Translations under genes and position numbers: made by a program
Part shown: piece after piece, positions 27,586-35,242 of the stretch
Layout of the letters: each line of letters starts with the position of its first letter
Numbering within the stretch: the first letter of the stretch is position 1
DNA from: Hyphomicrobium denitrificans 1NES1
Lineage (GTDB): Bacteria; Pseudomonadota; Alphaproteobacteria; Rhizobiales; Hyphomicrobiaceae
Direction of reading: 5' to 3'
Assembly: GCF_000230975.2 (NCBI RefSeq)
Contig: NC_021172.1
Span: forward strand, 1,364,001 to 1,428,000
DNA: 64,000 nt
Notes under the pieces: model-generated
Seen by the model: the letters and a program-made list of their open reading frames with translations, nothing else
Told to the model about the DNA's origin: nothing
Database searches by the model: none

Positions 27586-28158
27586 TCAACCGGCGTTGTG
27601 CGACATTCGCTTAATTAGTTCCGTTTCAATCTCGTCGAACCTGCGGTAGGCCTGATCTTTATCGGAGATCACGCTTGGTTCGAGCGGCCATACTAAGCCA
27701 AGTCGAGGATCGTCATATTTGATGCCGGCTTGGAGCGATGGGCTGTACATAGCGCCCATCTGGTAGGTTGTGTCTGTGTTGTCTTGTAGCGTCTGATAGC
27801 CGTGGGCAAAGCGCTCGGGCACGTAAAGAGCGCGCATGTTATCCGCGGTCAGCTCGACCGAGAAATGCTGCAGGTAGGTTTTGCTTTCCGGCCGCAGGTC
27901 GACAATGGTGTCTACGATCGCTCCACGAGTGCAGCTGACTAGTTTTGTTTCGGCAGCCGGAGGGTACTGGAAATGCATGCCGCGGATAGTTCCCTTGCGA
28001 ATGTTGTGTGCAATATTTGATTGGGCGATTATGGGCTTCAGGCCATGTTCTGCGAATTCATCCTGGCAGAATGTTCGGGCGAAGAAACCACGTTCGTCAA
28101 TGTGCTTTTCAAGCTCTATAAGGAACGCACCTTTCAGCTGTGTTTCAATAAATTTCAT
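27586..28158 (-). CDS. rfbC: dTDP-4-dehydrorhamnose 3,5-epimerase-like (RmlC/RfbC)
   Basis: 190-residue cupin, the usual length of RmlC. HIDERGFFARTFCQDEF, IAQSNIAHNIRKGTIRGMHF (catalytic His), VDTIVDLRPES and YVPERFAHGYQTLQDNT are signature regions. It inverts positions 3 and 5 of 4-keto-6-deoxy-hexoses. In the absence of rmlA, rmlB and rmlD here, and beside rfbF, it may act on a CDP- rather than dTDP-sugar, so the exact substrate is open. Confidence 0.85.
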   Translation of the reverse strand: MKFIETQLKGAFLIELEKHIDERGFFARTFCQDEFAEHGLKPIIAQSNIAHNIRKGTIRGMHFQYPPAAETKLVSCTRGAIVDTIVDLRPESKTYLQHFSVELTADNMRALYVPERFAHGYQTLQDNTDTTYQMGAMYSPSLQAGIKYDDPRLGLVWPLEPSVISDKDQAYRRFDEIETELIKRMSHNAG

Positions 28159-28509
28159 AAGCCGGGCCTAGTAATCATAATTTTGCTTAATTATGCAGAA
28201 TTTCTGCGGGCATTCTACGAATAGCTATTCGCGAGTATTGTTGATCCGACGCAGCGTGCAACCTCCGTGGAGGAGAAGACGCGTAACGCCCCATGGATAT
28301 TCCGAAAAATTGACAGAGTATTGTCACGCACGAGCTTTGGGAGACGTTACCGAATATTTGCGTGCTGGCATCAAGAGATTCGATGCGGCGGCTCATTTCG
28401 TCGATCAGGCATCAATAAACATGCAGACCGCTCCACCTCATAGCTATTGGCTCGGATCAGCGTTGTTGCTGCGCCTGCGCACTTTGTGTGCGCAGGCGCC
28501 CTGCATTGT
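28159..28509. other. 351-bp intergenic region with a perfect 12-bp hairpin
   Basis: Upstream of the leftward epimerase gene and downstream of the leftward exporter gene. It should hold the epimerase promoter and the exporter terminator. The only clear structure is the hairpin at 28471-28499. Confidence 0.5.
28471..28499 (-). terminator. Strong hairpin downstream of the exporter gene
   Basis: GCGCCTGCGCAC (28471-28482) and GTGCGCAGGCGC (28488-28499) form a perfect twelve-pair stem with a TTTGT loop, eleven bases beyond the exporter stop codon. No U-tract follows on either strand, so it may act as a transcript-end stabiliser or a weak terminator. Confidence 0.6.
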
Positions 28510-29934
28510 CTACTGCTTGAATATTGATGTGAGTCTATCTGAAATTGTCGTGACCTGCGGATCTTTATCAATTCCAAAATTATCAATATTGGTTTTTTCG
28601 ATTGTTACCTGGACGACGTCACCGGGGAGCAATGTAGAGGAATCGGTTGCGGTTAGAGGAGTGAGACCCCCAACATCGTTCTTACGTAGAATCTTGTAAT
28701 TGTATTGAAGCGTGCCATCCTTAGATACCAGGTCTTTTGGCAAGCCACCGACCTGATGAATAATTTTTACTGACTGATTAATGTTAGTTTCAAGGTTTGC
28801 AAGTTGATCATCTATGCCCTGTAAATCTTTTTCAATTGTCTGACGACGCTCCAATGTGAGCACGGCTAGCTCTCTCTCCAGGCGACCAAGGTTTTGGCGG
28901 CTGCGAGCTATGTTGGCAGACGTTTGTCGTTGGTCGCGTTGCACCAGGGCGACTAAAATTTCGGAGTCGGTCAACCGCTGCTGCGTCGTTAAACCTTTCG
29001 TGGCGAGGTTTTTAATTGACGCCAGCATATTTTGCCTTGCGGTCAACTGGTCGTGCAGGGCCGATTGCTCGTTGATGTAGGATTCAGTTTCAAGCTTAGC
29101 TTGCTGAATAGAGTCCTGAAGCGAGCTCATTTGGGTTTGCAAGCTATCGCGCTGGCTATTGTAATAGCGTTGCTCGTCCGCGATGAGGCGTGTTGCTTCA
29201 ACTGGGCCGGCGAGGTCAATAAGGACCTTCGGTACGTCGATTTCCGACTTATTTTCCAGGTCAGCGAGCAGACGCGCCTGGCGTGCAACCAAACGCTTAT
29301 ATTCGACGTCGGACATGCGTAGCTTCGCCGTCTCGCGCAGAGCTTCGGTCGGCAGCTGTGCCGACGCCGAATTTATTACGCCACCGGCGAGGGCCAGCGC
29401 CTGAATGACTGTCATATCTCGCATAAATGGATATGACCCTGGCTTGGCAACAAGTCCGCTGACAAAGATCGGTCGGCGATCGCTGACTTCGACAGTTACG
29501 TCGGTCTTGCGCTGCATGACCTTCTCGACGGCGGTCCCGATCTGCTCTTCAAGCGACAGCGGGCTATGTCCTGCCGCCTCGAATCCGCCCAACGTTGGTA
29601 TGCGCACTTGGCCCATTTCGTTGACTGAGTAGATGGCGGAAAGGTCCTCTCGGCCATAGATTGAAACTTTGACCCGGTCGCCGATATCGAGATCGTAGGT
29701 CTGATCAACATCCGCTACGGCCTTGCTTTCCTGACTTTCACCCAGGAGAGACGGTTGATGCGCTACTTCGGTAACCGGCGCGGCATTCAGCATATCGGCG
29801 GCTGCTGGTTCGAAATATCCCGACGCGATTGGCAGGCCGAGAACCATCAGCACTCCCAGAGTCCTCATAAGACCGGCAACCTTTGGCTGCGCGAGCCGGG
29901 TGAATCCAATCTTGTTGTGTCTAGTGGTGTCCAT
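28510..29934 (-). CDS. ExoF/Wza-type polysaccharide export protein
   Basis: 474 residues. A signal-like segment (VAGLMRTLGVLMVLGLPIAS) is followed by the export domain YDLDIGDRVKVSIYGREDLS, then an SLBB domain (RPIFVSGLVAKPGSYPFMRD). A long coiled coil rich in Gln/Leu/Arg (about residues 230-400) follows, and a second SLBB-like end (LLPGDVVQVTIEK). This resembles Sinorhizobium ExoF rather than lipidated E. coli Wza; no lipobox cysteine is seen. It would form the periplasm/outer membrane channel for the polymer. The ATG at 29934 has GCGGAG upstream. Confidence 0.88.
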   Translation of the reverse strand: MDTTRHNKIGFTRLAQPKVAGLMRTLGVLMVLGLPIASGYFEPAAADMLNAAPVTEVAHQPSLLGESQESKAVADVDQTYDLDIGDRVKVSIYGREDLSAIYSVNEMGQVRIPTLGGFEAAGHSPLSLEEQIGTAVEKVMQRKTDVTVEVSDRRPIFVSGLVAKPGSYPFMRDMTVIQALALAGGVINSASAQLPTEALRETAKLRMSDVEYKRLVARQARLLADLENKSEIDVPKVLIDLAGPVEATRLIADEQRYYNSQRDSLQTQMSSLQDSIQQAKLETESYINEQSALHDQLTARQNMLASIKNLATKGLTTQQRLTDSEILVALVQRDQRQTSANIARSRQNLGRLERELAVLTLERRQTIEKDLQGIDDQLANLETNINQSVKIIHQVGGLPKDLVSKDGTLQYNYKILRKNDVGGLTPLTATDSSTLLPGDVVQVTIEKTNIDNFGIDKDPQVTTISDRLTSIFKQ

Positions 29935-30598
29935 CTCAGTTCTCCGCAAATGCCCAAATTTTCGGTGCTCGCTGCACATCTACGCGGTTTCTGTCCTCGG
30001 TTAGTTCGGCGCGCGATTTGCTGACCTATCGGCCTTCGAGGCAGTCGATAGGCGCTCCCCGCCGGGATAGGGTTGCTGCGTCGTCCAATCGATGGTTTTT
30101 ATTTTAACGGTTGGCGTGTTGCGCCGCAGATAATCATTGCCATTCGGTAAATTCAGGGATCGCAATTCAAAATAGAGCCGCTCAAAAAGGTCGACGGCGC
30201 GTTGCGCCGTGTCGGAATCTTTGTCGTCGGCCCAACCAATCACGATAGAAACGCCTACACTATCGGAACGCAATTCCGGTCAACCACACAAGCTGGCTTG
30301 TAGGCCAGCGCTTTTGCCCATCATTGAACTTCTGCGATCCCGTCGACAAGCTGTACGGAGTGAGATGGTATGGCATCGAGGGGTAAGGAGGACATTGTGG
30401 TTTACCTCTTTCGGCGTAACGAGATAGAGGCTGATGTGAGCAGCATCTTGAGAGTTCGAAGGCTGCTTTGGTCAGCGATCGTCGCGAAGGGCGATCGCGG
30501 CAAATCTCGGAGACGATGCGGGGAAACTACAGCAGAACCATTGCCGATGGCGTTGGAGGCCGCTCATAATGATATGATCGATACGTCTTTGCCGGCGT
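29935..30598. other. 664-bp region between exporter and polymerase genes
   Basis: Mostly without recognisable genes. It contains one weak open frame on the minus strand (30001-30273, listed separately). No transposase remnant or clear promoter motif is visible in the remainder (30274-30598). Confidence 0.45.
30001..30273 (-). CDS. Possible small protein, no recognised family
   Basis: 90-codon open frame from a TTG start. The middle looks protein-like: TAQRAVDLFERLYFELRSLN could form an amphipathic helix, followed by LPNGNDYLRRNTPTVKIKTI. There is no signal peptide or membrane span and I recognise no domain. It sits just upstream of, and parallel to, the exporter gene. It could be a real short gene or the tail of a decayed one; the frame is closed by a stop three codons before the TTG. 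Confidence 0.3.
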   Translation of the reverse strand: MRSDSVGVSIVIGWADDKDSDTAQRAVDLFERLYFELRSLNLPNGNDYLRRNTPTVKIKTIDWTTQQPYPGGERLSTASKADRSANRAPN

Positions 30599-31972
30599 TT
30601 ATCCGGCGGGGCGTGCGTTCGCCGTATTCTGCCCCGAAGCAGACCAGCCCGATACTCTCGCGACTTGAGAGCGATATTTTTTTGATCTCGGAAACAAAGA
30701 GCGGCGAAAACGCAGGTCTTCTGAAGCGGCATAACTGCGACCGGAAGCAATCAGGGCGCCCAAGAACGCGAAAGCGTACCAGTTAGATGCTAGGTAGTAC
30801 AACATGTTGTCGGAATAGGATACGGCCAGATAGGCGGCGCAGTATGTTATGCCTATCACGCTCGCCGGACGATCAATTTTGAACATCGAGATAAACGTCC
30901 ATGCTTTTTGAGCGAAGATCACGAAAAATAATGCAGCACCGATGTATCCGACCTCGAATGCAAGCTGAATAAAAACGTTATGTGCATAGACACTCACCGT
31001 TTCGAGGGTGAAGAAATTCGGTGATTGCGTGAAGAATGATCCCAGGCCGCCGTGTCCAGCCAGCGGGCTTTGATCGATCCATGTAAACGCATCGTGCCAT
31101 AGCCGGCGCCGCCAATCATATGAATTCAAAATGACGCCGTTGCCGACATATTCTGCCGGCTCCATGATGTTTAGCAGGCGCTCTTGGATACTTGGTGAAA
31201 GTAGGACTACGAAGGGTAAAGCGACGAGGCTCAATAGCGCCTGCGGCCGTATGAATACAGCATAGCTAAAAAGCAGGAGTGTCGCAGCGAACCAGGCGCT
31301 CCGTGTCTGCGTGGTGAGTAAAAATACGCAGAGAAGCCCGCTATACGCGATCAACACAACACGCTTTGGTGTCGAGTCATGAAAAGCGGGGCTCGCAAAA
31401 CGATAAGCGATAGCGGCGCCCACCACAAGTAGATAGAAGGCGAAGATATTCGGATGAGTGAAAGTTGACGCGATGCGACCGTCTATATTCGATGGCAAGG
31501 CACCTAAGATTTGAGCGGCAGCTACCAGCGATGGGACGATTGATGAATAGAGGATGATATTTATGAAGGGCTTTACGCCATGCACCGTACGAATAAAAAA
31601 GAATGGTAGCATGAAAGCGCACTGATACGAGAAGAGAACGAGCATGAGTCTCGCGACGCCGATCGGGTCCGGCGTCCTGAGTGACATGATAGTGCAGAAG
31701 ACGAGAAAAACTATCCAGCCAGTTTGAACTCTCCAAGATACCCGGTCAGGATGACACAGGGCCAATACTGTAGTGATTGCGATCAGCAAGGCATTGACGG
31801 CTGCTCCGGGCGTAAACGTGTTACCCGCTCCGACATTGATCTGTACAATTTCAAGAACGTTATCGAGCGAAGAACGGGTAAGGAAAATCGCGAGAGCGGC
31901 GATGTACAGAATGTTCGTCAAGCTGACGTATCTGCGGTGAGCGAACGCGGGCTGGAGGGAAGACAATCGCAT
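30599..31972 (-). CDS. O-antigen/exopolysaccharide polymerase or ligase, Wzy/WaaL-like
   Basis: 457-residue membrane protein with about 10-12 hydrophobic helices. The large periplasmic loop contains STFTHPNIFAFYLLVVGAAI, TQTRSAWFAATLLLF and SPLAGHGGLGSFF with VYAHNVFIQLAFEVGYIGAA, the arrangement of Wzy_C (O-antigen ligase) domains. Either polymerase or ligase is possible; in a cluster with a flippase and a co-polymerase, polymerase is more likely. The ATG at 31972 is preferred, since upstream in-frame codons overlap the regulator gene. The basic C-terminal tail is cytoplasmic. Confidence 0.85.
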   Translation of the reverse strand: MRLSSLQPAFAHRRYVSLTNILYIAALAIFLTRSSLDNVLEIVQINVGAGNTFTPGAAVNALLIAITTVLALCHPDRVSWRVQTGWIVFLVFCTIMSLRTPDPIGVARLMLVLFSYQCAFMLPFFFIRTVHGVKPFINIILYSSIVPSLVAAAQILGALPSNIDGRIASTFTHPNIFAFYLLVVGAAIAYRFASPAFHDSTPKRVVLIAYSGLLCVFLLTTQTRSAWFAATLLLFSYAVFIRPQALLSLVALPFVVLLSPSIQERLLNIMEPAEYVGNGVILNSYDWRRRLWHDAFTWIDQSPLAGHGGLGSFFTQSPNFFTLETVSVYAHNVFIQLAFEVGYIGAALFFVIFAQKAWTFISMFKIDRPASVIGITYCAAYLAVSYSDNMLYYLASNWYAFAFLGALIASGRSYAASEDLRFRRSLFPRSKKYRSQVARVSGWSASGQNTANARPAG

Positions 31973-32015
31973 CGTATTTCCCGTTGCGGGTAAACATGGC
32001 TTTGACGGCGGGCGG

Positions 32016-32747
32016 CTAGCGCGCCAGCCTGCTCGCCAGGAATGCAACTTCCGTGCGATTCTTCGCGTTCAGCTTCTTCATGATGTTGCGAACGTGAACC
32101 TTCACCGTGCTTTCGCACATGGAAAGTTCGTATGCGATCAGCTTGTTGGACTTGCCGATCCGCAGCTTTTCGATAATTGCTGTCTGACGAGCCGTGAAAC
32201 CGTTTACAGGCGCTGCCGGAGAACTTCGTGTTTCATCGCTGTTGCGTTGAGCGGCAATAATACTGCTAGCCGGTATGAATGTCCCGCCGGCGATCACCAG
32301 GTTGAGAGCCTCAACGACAACATCAAGCGGGGTGCTCGGTGCAATGTAGCCGCGCGCACCTTTTTCGAGGGCACTCACGATATGCTTGATATTCTCGTCA
32401 TCTGAAAAGACGATGATGGGCGGTATGTCGAGGGATTTCGGCCACACGCTCAAGAGGTTGTTGATCTCTGCTTCGACCAGCCAGCCGGATACGAATAGAA
32501 GTACAATTGCAGGCGGTTCAGTCTGGCCCGTTCTTATCCAATCTTGGATCTCGGCGACGGGAATGACATCTAGCCCGTAGCCCGAAACGAGCGCTTTCGT
32601 CAGGCAATCTCTATTGAGCGTACGTCGATCGAGCAGGACGATTGGACGCCTGCTGAGTTCCAGACTTTTGAAACGCGAGTTTGCTGCCGGCTTGGAATAG
32701 TCGGAATTTTGGTGGTCGGCTGCGATACCCGAATGCTGTATCGTCAC
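32016..32747 (-). CDS. LuxR-family regulator with degenerate receiver domain
   Basis: 243 residues. The C-terminal GerE helix-turn-helix is clear: FTARQTAIIEKLRIGKSNKL, then CESTVKVHVRNIMKKLNAKN. The N-terminal half has the shape of a receiver domain, but the acceptor aspartate after strand 3 is missing (AIVLLFVSGW) and the conserved lysine after strand 5 is replaced (GARGYIAPST). Control by ordinary phosphorylation is therefore unlikely. It is just upstream of, and parallel to, the polymerase gene, so it probably regulates this polysaccharide cluster. A 227-bp AT-rich region with its promoter lies upstream. Confidence 0.88.
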   Translation of the reverse strand: MTIQHSGIAADHQNSDYSKPAANSRFKSLELSRRPIVLLDRRTLNRDCLTKALVSGYGLDVIPVAEIQDWIRTGQTEPPAIVLLFVSGWLVEAEINNLLSVWPKSLDIPPIIVFSDDENIKHIVSALEKGARGYIAPSTPLDVVVEALNLVIAGGTFIPASSIIAAQRNSDETRSSPAAPVNGFTARQTAIIEKLRIGKSNKLIAYELSMCESTVKVHVRNIMKKLNAKNRTEVAFLASRLAR

Positions 32748-32974
32748 GATGATTGCCTATAACTTCCGCACACAGCGAATCTACGTCGATTGATCAAATT
32801 GCGATCTCTCGCTGACACCAAGACTTATATTGATCTTATAATAGGCCGATAGTTTGTATTTGAATAAAACTTCTATCATTAGTTAATATCACAAATGACA
32901 GATAGACAGTATCCCATTTTTCGGGTGCAAGGCGCGTCTCGAGAGACGCTGCCCTTTTCGCTATCGGCTGATCC

Positions 32975-34018
32975 TTACGCCGCCGCACTGTTAATGTGGC
33001 GAAGATGGAGATCGACGATTTCTTCGATCAGCAATTTCTTTATATGGCCGATGCGCTGGTAGCGAGGGCCTTCAAATTCTTCGAGTGTCAGACCCGATTT
33101 CTTGTAGGCAGCGAACATTTGTTCGGCGCCCTTGCGAGCTGTCCATCGCGGTTTGAAGTCTGGAAGGGCGCGCGCGATTTTGCTGAAATCCACTCGGTAG
33201 CAGCGGGTATCCGGGCCGGCGCCGTCGGCGTATTCGATCCGGCAGTGAGGCACGACGTCTGCCACGATGTCGGCGATCTCACTGATGCGATAGTTCTCGC
33301 TCGTTTGACCGACGTTGAAAGCCTGATTGAATACGTTTTCGCGCGGAGCGGAAAGCGCCGCAATAAAGGCATTGGAAATGTCTTCGATATGGACGATAGG
33401 CCGCCAAGGGGTTCCATCAGACTTCATATAAATTAGGCCTTTCGTGACCGCCCAGGCCGTGAGATTGTTGAGGACGATATCGAAGCGCATGCGTGGAGAT
33501 AGCCCATAAGCCGTAGCCGGGCGCATGTAGGTCGGGCAGAACCCATCGTCGGCGAGGCGCGAGATTTCCTTTTCAGCCAGAACCTTGGATTTGCCGTATG
33601 CGGTAACTGGGTTCAGGTCGCCGGTCTCGTCTATCAGGTGGTCATCCGCTTTTCCGTAGTTGCTGCAGGATGACGCGAACACGAAGCGCCGAACCCCAGC
33701 ATTTTTCGCGAGATTCGCGAACCTCACGCTGGCTCTGTAATTGATATCGTACGTCAGTTCGGGATTGAGGTTGCTCAGCGGGTCATTGGAAAGTCCCGCC
33801 AAGTGGATGACGCCTTCAAAATCTTGAAGGTCTTCTTGAGAAAGATCTCGGATATCCTTGCGGATATGAGGGACGTCCGTAATTTTTCCGCCCTCAGCAA
33901 ACGTGCAGCGCTCGTATAGGTTACTGTCGCATCCGGTGACCTCGTGACCGGCCGCAATCAACATTGGTGTCATGACTGTGCCAATATAACCTAAGTGACC
34001 CGTAACGAGCAATTTCAT
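32975..34018 (-). CDS. NAD-dependent epimerase/dehydratase (extended SDR)
   Basis: 347 residues. [20 protein letters not shown] carries the GxxGxxG nucleotide motif, [12 protein letters not shown] the downstream Rossmann loop, FASSCSNYG the active-site Ser, and AYGKSKV the catalytic Tyr-x-x-x-Lys. This group works on nucleotide sugars (epimerisation, 4,6-dehydration or 4-reduction). Close relatives commonly sit with rfbF, the C-methyltransferase and PIG-L genes (general knowledge), so it may provide the missing redox step in the CDP-sugar pathway; this is inference. The ATG 34018 is chosen because the motif begins there. Confidence 0.9.
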   Translation of the reverse strand: MKLLVTGHLGYIGTVMTPMLIAAGHEVTGCDSNLYERCTFAEGGKITDVPHIRKDIRDLSQEDLQDFEGVIHLAGLSNDPLSNLNPELTYDINYRASVRFANLAKNAGVRRFVFASSCSNYGKADDHLIDETGDLNPVTAYGKSKVLAEKEISRLADDGFCPTYMRPATAYGLSPRMRFDIVLNNLTAWAVTKGLIYMKSDGTPWRPIVHIEDISNAFIAALSAPRENVFNQAFNVGQTSENYRISEIADIVADVVPHCRIEYADGAGPDTRCYRVDFSKIARALPDFKPRWTARKGAEQMFAAYKKSGLTLEEFEGPRYQRIGHIKKLLIEEIVDLHLRHINSAAA

Positions 34019-34185
34019 GGTTAATCTTCCTTTTGGGAATGGATGTGCATATTGCACTGCATGTTTCGCGCCAAAATGACAGGCTTCGGCAGCCCCGGCA
34101 GGACAAGCGATTTAGGAACTCGCCGGTTCGCTGCGTGTAACAGCACGGGGGGTGCGCTCAGGCGCGCTTCATTTCCACGGTTCGT

Positions 34186-34965
34186 CTAGGTGCTCGTCGG
34201 ATATCCCAAAATCCGTTCCGCAACGACGAGACGCACCAGTAGCGTTGCACACTGAAGATATCTGAGCGCGAAGCGCCTGGGACTGCTGCTTAGGCGCCAA
34301 AGCCATTCGGTGCCAGTTTTTTGAAATAATTTTGGAGCCCTTATTTGATTGCGTGCAAGAAAATCCAATCCGGCCCCTATGCAGACGAATCCGGCTTCGA
34401 CGCCCTGCGCAACGGCACGTGCCGCGAAAATCTCCTGTTTGGGAGCTCCTAGCGCGACGAAGCATATTCGCGCGCCCGAATTCTTAATCCGCGCGATTGC
34501 CTCGTCGGCAGCCTCTCCCTCAGGATCGAAACCCTGTGGGGGCGACATGCTTCCAACGATATCGAGTTCGCTACCGGCGTGTCTTGCTAGCTGCTCGCTG
34601 GCAAGCTCCAGCGTTGACGGTGACGATCCAAAGAGGAAAATCGGCAGTTTCGCCTGTGCACATACTGCCGCGAGCGGCAGAACCAAATCCGCGCCAGTTG
34701 TCCGCGTGACTCGCCTATCTCTGCGTCTCAGAAGATGTGCAATGGGTGCGCCGTCAGCGGTAACGAAAGTGGCACTTCGGTATGCATCGCGAAAGGCTGC
34801 ATTCGTGCGGAGCTTGACCAAGTGATCGAGATTGAGGGTGAACACCGTAAATCCCGCCTTCGACCTGCCAGCGAATTGGATCGCATCCAATGCAGCCTTT
34901 TGATCGGGGATATTAATGGTCCACCCATCGACGGATGATCCCCGTTCCGCAATCACACTTTCCAT
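34186..34965 (-). CDS. WecG/TagA/CpsF-family glycosyltransferase (GT26)
   Basis: 259 residues. FVTADGAPIAHLLRRR, RTTGADLVLPL, FLFGSSPSTLELA and ICFVALGAPKQEIFAA are GT26 signatures, and the C-terminal positively charged helix (SSSPRRFALRYLQC) is the membrane-association region. These enzymes add the second sugar (for example ManNAcA) to a polyprenyl-linked first sugar. That fits with the initiating polyprenyl sugar-phosphate transferase encoded at 37459-38907. Product sugar unknown. Confidence 0.92.
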   Translation of the reverse strand: MESVIAERGSSVDGWTINIPDQKAALDAIQFAGRSKAGFTVFTLNLDHLVKLRTNAAFRDAYRSATFVTADGAPIAHLLRRRDRRVTRTTGADLVLPLAAVCAQAKLPIFLFGSSPSTLELASEQLARHAGSELDIVGSMSPPQGFDPEGEAADEAIARIKNSGARICFVALGAPKQEIFAARAVAQGVEAGFVCIGAGLDFLARNQIRAPKLFQKTGTEWLWRLSSSPRRFALRYLQCATLLVRLVVAERILGYPTST

Positions 34966-35242
34966 GACCGCCGTACGCCAGATTCAAAAGGATTTGGTCA
35001 GGCTTTATATATTTTGAGGCGGTGCTGTATTGCGATTACTGCTTTAGTACGCTGTGAATACCTAAATTGATGCGGGGTGATAGTGGTAATTGGCTAAGGG
35101 GCCCGCCGTCAGAGGTGCGTCTCAGAGTTGCCAATTATTCATCGGCGATTTGAAACACCTGAGTTGGATTTCGCTGCGCTGCCCGTCGATTTGCCAATCA
35201 GGCCCGCAGGCCTCGATGCTGGATCAACCGGATGAGGGGGTA

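Noticed and set aside
30370..30786. 138-codon plus-strand frame between exporter and polymerase
   Set aside because: Overlaps the 3' end of the polymerase gene and has no signal, membrane segment or recognisable motif.
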